Shown here: piece after piece, positions 42,799-52,238 of the stretch | How the letters are laid out: every line of letters starts with the position of its first letter | Numbering within the stretch: the stretch's first letter is position 1 | Assembly (NCBI GenBank): GCA_020632665.1 | Contig: JACKFC010000021.1 | Location: forward strand, 1 to 64,000 | Direction of reading: 5' to 3' | DNA length: 64,000 bases | Source: Deltaproteobacteria bacterium | GTDB lineage: Bacteria; Myxococcota_A; UBA9042 | Translations under genes and position numbers: made by a program | Notes under the pieces: model-generated | Told to the model about the DNA's origin: nothing | What the model saw: only the letters and a program-made list of their open reading frames with translations | Database searches by the model: none

Positions 42799-44328
42799 AT
42801 GTCGAGCTTCATCATCAGCCGTCCCGGCTATGCGGCTCTTCTGGTTATAAGCGTTTGCTTTGTAGGCGCTTTTTCAGGGTGTTCCGACCCTGGCGGCGCT
42901 CAACGTGACCAGGAGAGCTCGCTTGGGTGCTTGACCTCGGCCGACTGCCCGGGCGCTCAGGTCTGCTCGACTGGTGAATGTGTCGACCCTGATAACGTGG
43001 ACAGCGATGCTGAAGCGCACACGGACGTTGGCATGCCATCAGACGGCGGAACCGAATTAGTCGACGGTGGCACCAGTGCACGGACCGAAGACGTCGCAGG
43101 CGACACATCGAGGGGTGCCGACGGCCAAAGCTGTGTAGGCAGGTGCGGCGATGGCGATCTCGACGCGATCTGCAAATGCGACACGCTCTGCCAGCAGTAT
43201 GGCGATTGCTGCGCCGACTACGACCAGGTCTGCGAAGGTTGCACTACCGACGGCGACTGCGATGACGAAGATGTCTGCACGTTGGATCTCTGCGGCGAAG
43301 ACGGGAGCTGTACGCATCCTCTGGACCCGGTCTGCGATAGCGACGTTTCCAGCGCAGATGCGGCCAATCTGGACACAGTTGACAATGACGCGGCCACCTC
43401 CGACGCGTCGCCGGACGACGATGTTGTGAGCCAGGACGGCGGCTCGCCTGTCGACGCGGTTGTGTCGTGCAGCCCAGTCGACTGTGATGATGGGAATCCC
43501 TGTACGACGGATACTTGTGCCGATGGCACCTGCACTCATGCTGCGGCGGAGGATGGTGCAGCGTGCGGTTCCGGCCAGATCTGTAAATCCAGCACATGCT
43601 CGAAGTTGAGCGTCGTTACCAAAATCTATAGCACGCCGGGCGACTTCGAGCTTCAGTTGCCTCCGTACGTTAAGAAGCTCAAGAACTTCGAGATCAAAGG
43701 AGCGGGCGGCGGTGGTGGCGGTGCCTACAAGCCGTCCGGCAAAGCCCATCGGTCCGGAGGCACGGGAGGCCAAGGCGAGTTTATCGCGTGGGACAACATC
43801 GACCTGCCCTCGGCAGGACTGAAGATCAAGATCCACGTCGGAAAGCCGGGCGGTCCGGGCGCAAGCTGTACCGACACGAAACAGTCCAAGCTGGCGGGCG
43901 GAAAGGCGGGCGGTGGCAACGCCGGGAATGGCGGCAAGAGCGCGGGCTGTGCCGGCGGCGGAGGCGGTGGTGGCGACCATAGCCGGATCGAGGTTGGCGG
44001 CATCGTGTACGACGCGGGCGGTGGCGGCGGTGGCGGTGGCGCTGGGGACGACGCCAACGGGATGCCCGGCAGCAACAGCGCAACCAGTGGCGGCAGTGCC
44101 AATGGCAAGGACGGCTCAGGAACGCTGCAAGGCGGCGGAGGCGGCGGAGGCGGCGGCAAGGCCGGCCCAGGCTCAGGGGGCGGAACCACGGGTAAAGTCG
44201 GCAACGGCGGCAAGCGTGGAAGCAAGAACTATGTAACCAACTGGACTTCGGTGCAGGACGGGGTGCCAGGGGGCACGAGTGGCAATCCGGGCCAGCCCGG
44301 GAACGTCCGGGTGTCGTTCGAGCAGTAG
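42799..44328 (+). CDS. Lipoprotein with somatomedin-B-like and glycine-rich domains
   Basis: A 509-residue lipoprotein (Cys28). Domains in order: a Cys-rich unit (44-61); an acidic linker; a somatomedin-B-like domain (112-145) with the eight Cys in the family order, including the DCCADYDQVC signature; two Dickkopf-like units (about 148-180 and 235-290); and a beta-strand entry (YSTPGDFELQLPPYVKKLKN) into a long glycine-rich domain (about 300-509) of the kind seen in phage tail and bacterial surface proteins. The C-terminal glycine-rich domain probably folds as polyproline-II sheets and binds something outside the cell. GGAGG lies before the ATG. It is transcribed from a near-perfect sigma-54 promoter. 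Base composition is a little lower in GC than the operon upstream. Confidence 0.8.
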   Translation: MSSFIISRPGYAALLVISVCFVGAFSGCSDPGGAQRDQESSLGCLTSADCPGAQVCSTGECVDPDNVDSDAEAHTDVGMPSDGGTELVDGGTSARTEDVAGDTSRGADGQSCVGRCGDGDLDAICKCDTLCQQYGDCCADYDQVCEGCTTDGDCDDEDVCTLDLCGEDGSCTHPLDPVCDSDVSSADAANLDTVDNDAATSDASPDDDVVSQDGGSPVDAVVSCSPVDCDDGNPCTTDTCADGTCTHAAAEDGAACGSGQICKSSTCSKLSVVTKIYSTPGDFELQLPPYVKKLKNFEIKGAGGGGGGAYKPSGKAHRSGGTGGQGEFIAWDNIDLPSAGLKIKIHVGKPGGPGASCTDTKQSKLAGGKAGGGNAGNGGKSAGCAGGGGGGGDHSRIEVGGIVYDAGGGGGGGGAGDDANGMPGSNSATSGGSANGKDGSGTLQGGGGGGGGGKAGPGSGGGTTGKVGNGGKRGSKNYVTNWTSVQDGVPGGTSGNPGQPGNVRVSFEQ

Positions 44329-44570
44329 GCAGACGAGAGAGACTGCAATCGGCACTTTGCGGGCTTCGACCGGTGCTGCACGGCGGCGCATTCCGGATGC
44401 AACACCACAGGGGGGCGCCTAGTGCGATCGGTCAGCCGATCCGGAGATTCCCCCGCTTGCGACAGTCGCGCAGCAACCATCATTCGTACGCCAAGTGGAG
44501 CGGTGTCATGGAGCAATCGCCAATCAACGGCTGAAAAGTACCAATAATACAGCCACGAGTAGGAGGGAAA

Positions 44571-44942
44571 ATGAATGACCGATGGATGGGACCGACCGCA
44601 CTGCCCGCACTGCTGCTCGTCGCCATTGCAGGGTGTATCGTCGTGGATGACTCAAACAGCGGATGCGTATGCCTTCCAGAAGGCGCGGCCTGTAGTGACA
44701 GCTTGGACTGCGAGGGAGCGCTGCTGTGTACCAACGGAAGGTGCACCGCCAGCACCACTACGTGTGCCAGTGCAGGCAGTGCGTGCGTCAACAGCAATCA
44801 GTGCTGTGGTAGCGCAATTTGTATCAGCGACACGGGACGGTGCCACGACTCGTGTTCATCCGGGGAGGACTGCCATTCGGGATGCTGCGTGTCCACGCAG
44901 CAAGGCAGCTTCGTCTGCGCGGCTTCGTCGAACTGCAACTGA
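44571..44942 (+). CDS. Small Cys-rich lipoprotein (knottin-like)
   Basis: A 123-residue lipoprotein (lipobox AIAGC, Cys22). The mature part has 20 or so Cys in short-spaced pairs (CVCLPEGAACSDSLDC, GSACVNSNQCCGSAIC, DSCSSGEDCHSGCC), the spacing of small disulfide-rich toxin- or Dickkopf-like folds. No catalytic residues are visible. AGGAGGG stands 5 bases before the ATG. The 242-bp gap upstream holds at best a poor sigma-54-like sequence. It may be a surface ligand, a protease inhibitor or a coat component, and it is too small for an enzyme. Confidence 0.72.
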   Translation: MNDRWMGPTALPALLLVAIAGCIVVDDSNSGCVCLPEGAACSDSLDCEGALLCTNGRCTASTTTCASAGSACVNSNQCCGSAICISDTGRCHDSCSSGEDCHSGCCVSTQQGSFVCAASSNCN

Positions 44943-45317
44943 CTCTGACGAGCCCCCAAGGACCGGTCCAAGTGCCATTGAGGCCCGATAGCGCCTCCAG
45001 ATAGTGTAGAGCCTGTTCGTCGGCATTCCGGAGGGTATCCCGCGTGCGCCGACCAAGAGGCGGCTGTCTCGGGGGGACAACTCCCGCATCGCCTGACTGA
45101 CGGTGACTCGGGCCTGATCAGCGGGGTGGCTGCGCAGCTACCCAAGGTCATGCGGCAGCGTTGCGCCGTGCACACGGTCAGAAACGTGAGGGCGTGGCAA
45201 CTACAACCGGCCCGACCTTGATCGCGAGACTTGGTCCCCCGCCCAAGCCGGCCGCGGCACCTCCGCGGACCGGCCCAAGCGTCTCCGCATCGCGCTGCGA
45301 TGCCCCTGCGCACGCCG
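44943..45317. other. Intergenic region, no gene supported
   Basis: I see no convincing gene, promoter or RNA in these 375 bp. Minus-strand open frames here do not match anything I recognise. The stretch lies between the small lipoprotein gene and an istB fragment and may be decayed mobile-element flank. Confidence 0.4.
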
Positions 45318-45713
45318 CTACTTCTCGCGTCGTTGTCGCTTCAGCGCATCATGCAGCCGCAGTGAGTCGGTGCCTGTCTCGATGATGTCCGCCCGGTGCG
45401 TGAGCCGGTCCACGATGGCTCGGCACAGCGGCCGCGGGTCCGGAAGCATCGAGGTCCATGCGCTGAACCGCAGGTTGGTGGTGACTACCACGTTCCGCAA
45501 CTCGTTGCGTTCGCCCAGCACGCGGAACGGCAATTCGCCGTCGCTTCGCGAGAGCGGCACGTAGCCGACCTCGTCGAAGATCAACACGTCGACATTGCCT
45601 TGGCGCACAACCACGCGGTCGAGCTCGTGCGCGTCGCGCGCCTCGACCGGCTGGGTTGCCGGGCGCGCCGCCGTCACGATTCGCACCCGATAGCGCCGCT
45701 CGGCGAATAGCAC
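45318..45713 (-). pseudogene. istB: Truncated istB (IS21 helper ATPase) fragment
   Basis: 131 residues align with the C-terminal half of IstB: RYRVRIVTAA, then VDVLIFDEVGYVPLS (Walker B), VVTTNLRFSAWTSM (sensor 1) and IVDRLTHRADIIETG. The N-terminal half with Walker A is missing, and no istA or IS21 ends are near. It is a relic of an IS21-family element and not a working gene. It marks past insertion in the surface-protein region. Confidence 0.8.
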
Positions 45714-45827
45714 GCGAGTGGAACCCAGTCGGGCAAAGGGGCTCGGGGGCTCGAGGATGGCAAGGAAGGGGACACCCCCACGACGGTTGGACCGAAATCG
45801 CGGAGTGCGTCACCTCAGTGAGCGCCG

Positions 45828-46688
45828 TCAAATTCGATAGTTTAGTCCGAGACTCACACCAGCGAAGCCACTACCGAGGAACGAATATTGCGCCTCCAGC
45901 ACTATCCCGAGGTTCCTGCTGAACATCCAGCCCCCCCTCGACAGCACCATTGGAGAAAGGGTTCCCGCGACCACACCCACCCCCAAGGCAGATGTACCCG
46001 CACGGCCCCAGATCGAGTAGCCGAAGCCCAAAATCGTGTTGAAGCTCGTGCCATCCACAGAACTGGCATTCACGAGCAGGGCAGGACCAGAGTAGCGATA
46101 TGCCTTTCGTCGCGTCGGAAGGTAGGCAGCAGTGGCACTTAGTGCAGCCACCACGCCATTCGTGCCACCGGATGTCCCGAAGCCGACTCCACCGAAGACC
46201 TCGATGCTAAATCGCGTTCTTTCTTCACATGTTACAGGGAAGTGAGTCGTGCCGTGAGCGGATGTCACGCTGTCAGTCCGGTTTCGAGCGCGAACTTCAT
46301 CCCAGTGGGTCACCTGGTGGACGACTCCAGCACTGACGGCTACACGCATCTCCTGGCCTGGCGAAACGGTCTTGGACTCGCCATCGACTGAGACCATCGC
46401 CACGCAATCGCGCGCCTTGTTGACGAGCACCAGATTCACGGTCCTTCGCGCCTCACTGGCGGGCGCATCCTGGGGCGTGACTGCCGCTGGGGTTGGAACG
46501 ATGCCCTCGTGGGGATCGCGCTGCTGCCGTTGCTCTCGATAGTCCCGACCAGACCCAGGCGCGACGCACCGTCCGTCTGTACAAATGCGGTCTCCCTTGC
46601 AGTCCATGTCCTTTTCGCAGCCCGACGCGGTCGCGTCTGTCGCGTAGCATACCAAGGCAAATGCAAGAACGCTTCGCAGTCGCAACAT
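45828..46688 (-). CDS. Exported barrel-like protein with N-terminal Cys unit
   Basis: A 286-residue exported protein (signal to about residue 22). The mature N-terminus has a Cys unit (GCEKDMDCKGDRICTDGRC) like the start of other Cys-rich proteins nearby. A middle region with several charged strands precedes a C-terminal half of alternating hydrophobic strands rich in Gly and aromatic residues, ending in YSFLGSGFAGVSLGLNYRI, a typical outer-membrane beta-barrel ending. It might anchor surface lipoproteins or form a pore. GAAGGAG precedes the ATG at 46688. It lies 162 bp downstream of the giant lipoprotein gene on the same strand. Confidence 0.7.
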   Translation of the reverse strand: MLRLRSVLAFALVCYATDATASGCEKDMDCKGDRICTDGRCVAPGSGRDYREQRQQRDPHEGIVPTPAAVTPQDAPASEARRTVNLVLVNKARDCVAMVSVDGESKTVSPGQEMRVAVSAGVVHQVTHWDEVRARNRTDSVTSAHGTTHFPVTCEERTRFSIEVFGGVGFGTSGGTNGVVAALSATAAYLPTRRKAYRYSGPALLVNASSVDGTSFNTILGFGYSIWGRAGTSALGVGVVAGTLSPMVLSRGGWMFSRNLGIVLEAQYSFLGSGFAGVSLGLNYRI

Positions 46689-46850
46689 TCATCACTCCTT
46701 CTTCAAGCGTCGGCGAACCACTCGCCGGACACCGCGGGGTTGCATGGATTCCACTCTGCCGTGCACTGGCCCTGCTACTGTCGGCTCCGACTGTGTGTTC
46801 AATCTTCAGTTGACTTCTGTTGCCGTCTCATCCGCGCCGGGCTCACGCGA

Positions 46851-49800
46851 TCAGCCCCCCGCCCCCTCAAACACACACTGATAGAAGTACCCCCCATTCC
46901 CCTTGCACTGATCAGGCGTCAAACTCTTGTACCAGCACTTCTGATCCTTACTGCACTCCGCCACCTTCCCGACCGTGTTCGCGTTGCATTTCTCCGGCCA
47001 AGGCGTCCATTCGTTCGTCTCCGCGACGTCCGACCCGTTGCAGCCGCCGTTTCCGATCCGCTTCCACCGGTACTCCTTCTCGACCGGCAGCACGCAGTGG
47101 ACAGCGCCGTCGGTGGAGGCCTTCTTGAATGAACCGAGCGTCCCGTTCAGCACCATCGTGGCGTAATCACCGGCGCCGCAGGACCCCTGGTTCCCCATCG
47201 CGCGCACTGCCCACTGCCCGGGCTCCTCGCCGAGCTCTGCGTGGCCACCGGCCAGGCCGACGACGCCTTCGAACGAGCGGTCGAGCGCTGGCGTCTTGGT
47301 CACGTCATAGCCGCTGTCGCAGGTCACGATATTCGGACAGGTCGTGCTGTTGTAGCCGTACGCACACGTCGTGCACGCGTCGCTCGGCGGCTCCTCGTTG
47401 CCCCAGACGTAGCGGTAGCCGTAGGGGCCGCGGCGGGCGCGCTGGAGCTCAGCGGGCGTCGGGGGCCGCATGCCGAGCGCGTAGCAGACGTGCGCCCAAT
47501 TCGAGAACGCGTGTCCCCACGCCTGATTGTCGCTGCAACTCGCGTTCGCTGGCGGACAGACGTTCGCGTAGGCACAATTCCAGTCGCCGGCGGTCCCTTC
47601 GTACTTGCGCATGAAGTACGGCTTCAGGCCTTGCACCGGCGCAGGCAAGAATTCGTAGCTGAACTTTCCGTCGCTGTTGCACGCCCCATCCAGCGGCGGG
47701 TAGCAGCTCAGGTCGAGCTGCGGCAGCGGATCGATTCGCACCATTCCCGGCGGCGCACAGTGATGCTCCTCGCTCCAGACCCAGTTCTTACCCGACCCGC
47801 AGGGCTTGCCGATCGCCGCGGTCCAGTCGTGCGTACATCCTTTGGCCTTGTCACAAGCGTCGACCGTCTCAGCGATGCCGTCATCGCAGAGCAGTGGGCT
47901 GTTGACGCACCCCTTCGCCGCGGCACAGGCGTCGGTGGTGCACGCATCGCCGTCGTCGCAGCTCGGAGCCGAAACGACAGCGCAGGCGCCGGAGCTGCTG
48001 CATGCCGTGTTGCCCCAGCCGTCGAGACGCCAGAGCCACGCCCCGGTCTTCGCGCCTGGCGCCAAAGCGCGATGGCCGACGAGCGCGAGGCTGCCGTCTG
48101 CGAGCAGCGTACCGGCCATCACGGTATTGCCGGTCGCGTCGAAGCTCGCCGAGGCCTGCCACAAGGTTTGGCCGTCGCGGTCCAGTCGTAGGGCCCATCC
48201 TTCCATGCAGGTTCCCTTGCAGCCCGAATGGTTGCCCGCGGCGACGGCACCGAGGAAGGTGCCGTCCTTCCAGATGGGCAGCAGAACCCGGAGCTCGTCG
48301 ACTTTGTCGTCGCCGAGGCTCTTTTCCCAGAGCAGCTTGCCGGTGGCGTCGACCGCGAGCAGCCAGCCGTCAGTTGCGCCGTGGCTTCGGGAACCAATCG
48401 CGCCAGCCGCCCAGATTGCGCTACCCGTGTCGATCACAGCGTCGAGGCGATCTGCGGCCCGGCCGCCGAATTGGACCGCATACGCGCTGCCGACCTTGCC
48501 GTCACTGCCGGGCCAGCCCGGCTTCAGGTTCGCATCGAACCGTTGCAGCACGCCGTCGATCGAGCTCGCGAACGGGGCCGGTCGTCGGGCTGTGCCGACC
48601 GCGACGTAGCCGCCAGCAGAAAGGCTCGCCACGGCCAGGAGCGCATCGGCCGCGTCGCCGGAATAGACACTCGACGCGCCTCCGAAGCTGATCGGCGTCC
48701 CGATCGCCTTGAGCGACCCATCGATCCGCAGCACCCACGCATCGTCGGTCGCGCCGGGCTGGGTGCGCCCGACCACGACGAACTCACCCGCCGCTCCCGA
48801 CGTGATGGCGTCGAGCCGATCCGGCTTGGTGACGCTGCCGAAGTTGGCGGCGTTCATCACTTTGCCATCGGAAGCCGAGAGGATCGCGACGACGCCGTCG
48901 CCGGCGTTGTTGGAACTGTAGCCGGACGCCATAATCGAGCCGTTGGTCTGCAACACCGCGCCCGTGAAGCCCGAGCTTTGGCCGCCCGCATTGGCAAATA
49001 GCTTCTCGAGCGCATGGGTCTGCTGGAAGGCGATCGCCCCGGCCGCATCGAATCCGACCACGAGCGCCGGAGCAGGGCCCCCGCCCGATCCGTGCTCCTC
49101 GCCGAGTGCAACGACGCCGCCCTTGCTGCCCTCGACGACCGCATGCAGCGCCTGGATCTCGGCGGTCGAGAGCGTGAACGAGCCCAAGCGCGGCTTGCCC
49201 ACGCATGTCCCCTTGCCGTCGCACGCATCGAGCGCCGTGCAAGCAGCCGCGTCGTCACAGGTCACGCCCGACTTGCTGTTCGGATACACGCAGCCCTTGA
49301 CGGCGTCGCAGCCATCGTCGGTACACGCATTGCCGTCGGCGCACGCCAGCGGCGTTGTGCCGATGCACGCTCCTTTGCCGTCACAGCCATCGACTTGCGT
49401 GCAGACATCGGCGTCCGAGCAGGTCGCCCCGCCAGCCAGCGCGACGTGCGAGCACTGACCATCCGCTGCCGTGCAGGCATCCATCGTACAGCCGTTGCCG
49501 TCGTCGCAGTTCTTCTGTGCCCCCGGTTGGCACGTGCCCGCAGCGCAGCCATCCCCGACCGTGCAAGCGGCACCGTCATCGCAAGGACCATCGGTCGACA
49601 CATGACTGCAGCCGGTCTCTGCCGCGCAGCCGTCGGTCGTGCAGGGATTGCCGTCGTCGCAGTCGGTGGGGGCACCACCGCCACAGCTGCCGCCCTTGCA
49701 GCCTTCGCCGACACTGCACGCGTCGCCATCATCGCAGGGTGTGGCAGCGACCGGCGCGTGGACGCAATCCGTCGTCTTGCCGCAACTGTCGGTGGTGCAA

Positions 49801-52151
49801 CTGTTGTCGTCGTTGCAGTCCTTGTCCTTGCCGGCGCAGAGCCCGTCGAGGCAGAGCGTTTCGACCGTACATGGGTTCTCGTCGTCGCACGGCTTGGCGA
49901 CCATAGCCGCAATCGGCTTGACCGCGCATAGCCCAGTTGCCGGCACGCAAGTGTTCTTCGCGCACACGGTGTCTTGCAGAACCGAACATACAACTGCCGA
50001 TTGTGGCTTGGGCTTGCACTCCCAATGCGGCGCAGGCTGCGATTTGTCACAGTAGGCGACTCCGTTGCATTTGTCGCCGTCGTCGATGCCCTTGGGACCG
50101 TTGCAGTATTCGTCATCGAAGCAGCACGCGATGGTTCCTGGCGCGCAGTTGCCTTTCGCGTCACACGCGTCGCCGAGGGTACAGGCGTTGTCGTCCGAAC
50201 ACGGACCGTTGAGGTTGACGGGAACCATGCCGCACTTGCCCGTCGTCGGATTGCAGACGTTCTTCTGGCAGTTGGTGTCGCCGCCGGGCGCGCATACGAC
50301 AGGTGCCTTCGAGACGCATTTGTTCTGTACGTTGTCGCAGTAGAACTGGAAGCAGAGGTTGGTCGCGCCGAGCGTGTCGACACAGTCCTGATCACTCTTG
50401 CATTCGACGACCACCGCTCCTGACTTGCACGTGCCTGCGTCGCACCAGTCGGCCTTGGTCGTGGGGTCTCCGTCGTCGCAGGCCTGCCCCTGGTTGCGGG
50501 GCGTGATGCCGCACTTCCCGGTCGTGGGCTCACAGACATTGTGGCTACAGGTCGTGTCTGCGACGCTCGGGCAGACGACGACGGTCGCCGGATTGACCGC
50601 GCACTTGCCGCTCGCCTTCTCGCAGTACATCACTCCGTTGCAGAGGTTTCCGTCGTCATATTTGCCGCAGTCCTGGTCGCTCTTGCACTCGCAGGTGTCC
50701 GAACTGGGGCTGCCGACGCACTTGCCGTCCTGGCACGTGTCGGACTGCGTACACGGATCGCCATCGTCACAGCCGGTCACGGCCTTCGGTAGCACGAGTT
50801 GGCAAGCGCCTGTCGAAGGGTCGCAAACATTCTTCGCACAGACCGAGTCGTTCGCGCTCGGGCAGTCGACGACCGTGTTCGGGTTGACCTTGCATGAGTT
50901 GGATTGCTTGTCGCAGTAGAGTGTTCCGTTGCAGGCGTCCCCGTCCTCGTGCACCGCACAGTCGGCGGTCGACGTGCACTGACACGCCATCGCGAGCGAG
51001 GCCGTGCAGTCGCCCTTCTCGCATACCTCGTCGGAGGTACACTTGATGCCGTCGTCGCACGCTCCCCCCTCGTTGACCGGAATCAGTTCGCATTTCCCGA
51101 CTTTCGGGTTGCAGACGGTCTTCCTGCAGGCGCCGTCGGAGACGGTCGGACAGGTGACGATCGTCGCCGGATTGATCACGCAGCTGCCCTCCGGAAGCTT
51201 GCAGTACAGGGTCCCGTTGCATGCATCGCCGTCTTCCTTCGCTTGGCACTGCTCGTCGGAGGTGCAGGGACACACCCAGACTCCGCCCTGACACGTTCCG
51301 CTCTTGCACGTGTCGCTGTCCGTACACTTGTTGCCGTCGTCGCAGCTCTGACCTTCGGCTTGCGGGGTCATGCCGCAGGTGCCGACCGCAGGGTCGCAGA
51401 GATTCTTGAGGCATGTGGTGTCTTGGCTGCTGTCGCACACGACCCCGCTCGACGGGTTGAGCTTGCAGGCTCCACTCGGGAGATCGCAGTAGTGCTTCGG
51501 CAGGCAGGCATTGCCGGAGTCGTACTTCAGGCATTTGCTGCTGGAGTCGCACGGACAGACGGTGGGATCGAAGGCGCACGAACCGCTCTTGCACCGCCAG
51601 ACGTCGCAACCTTCCCCATTGCCCTTGCAGATCTCGCCTGCGTTGGCATCTGCGACCACGCAGGTTCCGTTGGAACACACCTCCTGCTGGCACGGGCTCT
51701 CGCCGACCAGCAGTTTGCCCGCGCAGTCGGTGTCGACCTTGCAGGCAGGAGTGACCACTGCGTCGGCGTTGCTGTCGCTATCGCTATCGCTTGAGCCGCC
51801 GTCGCTGGTTGCGTCGACGACAAGCGCGTCGGGCCCCGTGTCAGCGAGCACGTCCGTCGGTCCGGCGTCATCCACGCCGGAATCGACATCGACGTCGACA
51901 GCAGCGGCGTCCCCCGTCTGGCTCGCGTCGTCCTTGTCGGAACTATCTTCCGCGCTGCTTCCGGCGTCCCCGACGTCCGATCCGGCGTCCCCGACGTCCG
52001 ATCCGGCGACCACGGCATCGGCGCCGTCTCCTGCGGCGGTCCCTTCTGCCTGTGTACTCGTGCTCGTCTTCGCTTCGTCGCCGCTGCACGCAGTCGTCCA
52101 CATGCTGAGCGACATGAGGAGAAGGAACGGAGCATGGAGACGTTCGGACAT
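46851..52151 (-). CDS. Giant Cys-rich lipoprotein with FGE-like C-terminal domain
   Basis: A 1766-residue lipoprotein (lipobox TTAC, Cys22). An acidic D/A-rich stalk (about 30-130) is followed by roughly 850 residues of tandem Cys-rich units (CDDGxxCTxxxxCxxGxC, alternating with DGDACNGTLYC-type units), about 25 in all. A propeller-like region (about 990-1390) follows, with repeated blocks such as VDATGKLLWEKSLGDD and LRLDRDGQTLWQAS. Two more CDDG units precede a C-terminal domain (about 1500-1760) resembling formylglycine-generating-enzyme/SUMF1 folds (APPGMVRIDPLP, then RARRGPYGYRYVWGNEE). The classical FGE copper-site Cys residues cannot be placed with confidence, so binding rather than catalysis is likely. 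A strong sigma-54 promoter lies 88 bp upstream of the ATG. GGGAGG precedes the start. Confidence 0.82.
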   Translation of the reverse strand: MSERLHAPFLLLMSLSMWTTACSGDEAKTSTSTQAEGTAAGDGADAVVAGSDVGDAGSDVGDAGSSAEDSSDKDDASQTGDAAAVDVDVDSGVDDAGPTDVLADTGPDALVVDATSDGGSSDSDSDSNADAVVTPACKVDTDCAGKLLVGESPCQQEVCSNGTCVVADANAGEICKGNGEGCDVWRCKSGSCAFDPTVCPCDSSSKCLKYDSGNACLPKHYCDLPSGACKLNPSSGVVCDSSQDTTCLKNLCDPAVGTCGMTPQAEGQSCDDGNKCTDSDTCKSGTCQGGVWVCPCTSDEQCQAKEDGDACNGTLYCKLPEGSCVINPATIVTCPTVSDGACRKTVCNPKVGKCELIPVNEGGACDDGIKCTSDEVCEKGDCTASLAMACQCTSTADCAVHEDGDACNGTLYCDKQSNSCKVNPNTVVDCPSANDSVCAKNVCDPSTGACQLVLPKAVTGCDDGDPCTQSDTCQDGKCVGSPSSDTCECKSDQDCGKYDDGNLCNGVMYCEKASGKCAVNPATVVVCPSVADTTCSHNVCEPTTGKCGITPRNQGQACDDGDPTTKADWCDAGTCKSGAVVVECKSDQDCVDTLGATNLCFQFYCDNVQNKCVSKAPVVCAPGGDTNCQKNVCNPTTGKCGMVPVNLNGPCSDDNACTLGDACDAKGNCAPGTIACCFDDEYCNGPKGIDDGDKCNGVAYCDKSQPAPHWECKPKPQSAVVCSVLQDTVCAKNTCVPATGLCAVKPIAAMVAKPCDDENPCTVETLCLDGLCAGKDKDCNDDNSCTTDSCGKTTDCVHAPVAATPCDDGDACSVGEGCKGGSCGGGAPTDCDDGNPCTTDGCAAETGCSHVSTDGPCDDGAACTVGDGCAAGTCQPGAQKNCDDGNGCTMDACTAADGQCSHVALAGGATCSDADVCTQVDGCDGKGACIGTTPLACADGNACTDDGCDAVKGCVYPNSKSGVTCDDAAACTALDACDGKGTCVGKPRLGSFTLSTAEIQALHAVVEGSKGGVVALGEEHGSGGGPAPALVVGFDAAGAIAFQQTHALEKLFANAGGQSSGFTGAVLQTNGSIMASGYSSNNAGDGVVAILSASDGKVMNAANFGSVTKPDRLDAITSGAAGEFVVVGRTQPGATDDAWVLRIDGSLKAIGTPISFGGASSVYSGDAADALLAVASLSAGGYVAVGTARRPAPFASSIDGVLQRFDANLKPGWPGSDGKVGSAYAVQFGGRAADRLDAVIDTGSAIWAAGAIGSRSHGATDGWLLAVDATGKLLWEKSLGDDKVDELRVLLPIWKDGTFLGAVAAGNHSGCKGTCMEGWALRLDRDGQTLWQASASFDATGNTVMAGTLLADGSLALVGHRALAPGAKTGAWLWRLDGWGNTACSSSGACAVVSAPSCDDGDACTTDACAAAKGCVNSPLLCDDGIAETVDACDKAKGCTHDWTAAIGKPCGSGKNWVWSEEHHCAPPGMVRIDPLPQLDLSCYPPLDGACNSDGKFSYEFLPAPVQGLKPYFMRKYEGTAGDWNCAYANVCPPANASCSDNQAWGHAFSNWAHVCYALGMRPPTPAELQRARRGPYGYRYVWGNEEPPSDACTTCAYGYNSTTCPNIVTCDSGYDVTKTPALDRSFEGVVGLAGGHAELGEEPGQWAVRAMGNQGSCGAGDYATMVLNGTLGSFKKASTDGAVHCVLPVEKEYRWKRIGNGGCNGSDVAETNEWTPWPEKCNANTVGKVAECSKDQKCWYKSLTPDQCKGNGGYFYQCVFEGAGG
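51963..52004 (-). repeat. 21-bp tandem repeat (GSDVGDA)
   Basis: Two adjacent 21-bp copies (51963-51983 and 51984-52004) encode GSDVGDA twice in the acidic stalk of the giant lipoprotein. A small, probably slippage-made duplication. Confidence 0.7.
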
Positions 52152-52238
52152 GGACGAGACCTCCCTCTGTGTGGTGCACGGGCGCCACAAGTGGAGTCTT
52201 CGAACTCGGCAACAGGCCGGTGCGCGTGCCTGCAGACT

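Noticed and set aside
44350..44364. Sigma-54-like sequence before the small Cys-rich lipoprotein
   Set aside because: GG-N10-GC spacing is right, but the -12 box reads GGGC and the -24 box lacks the second T. A chance match in GC-rich DNA is likely.
44856..45089. Minus-strand open frame with a weak resemblance to a sigma-factor C-terminus
   Set aside because: Only a short SPRD-type segment fits, it overlaps the end of the small lipoprotein gene, and there is no start signal.
45318..45713. Functional IS21 ATPase gene
   Set aside because: The Walker A half and istA are missing; only a relic remains.
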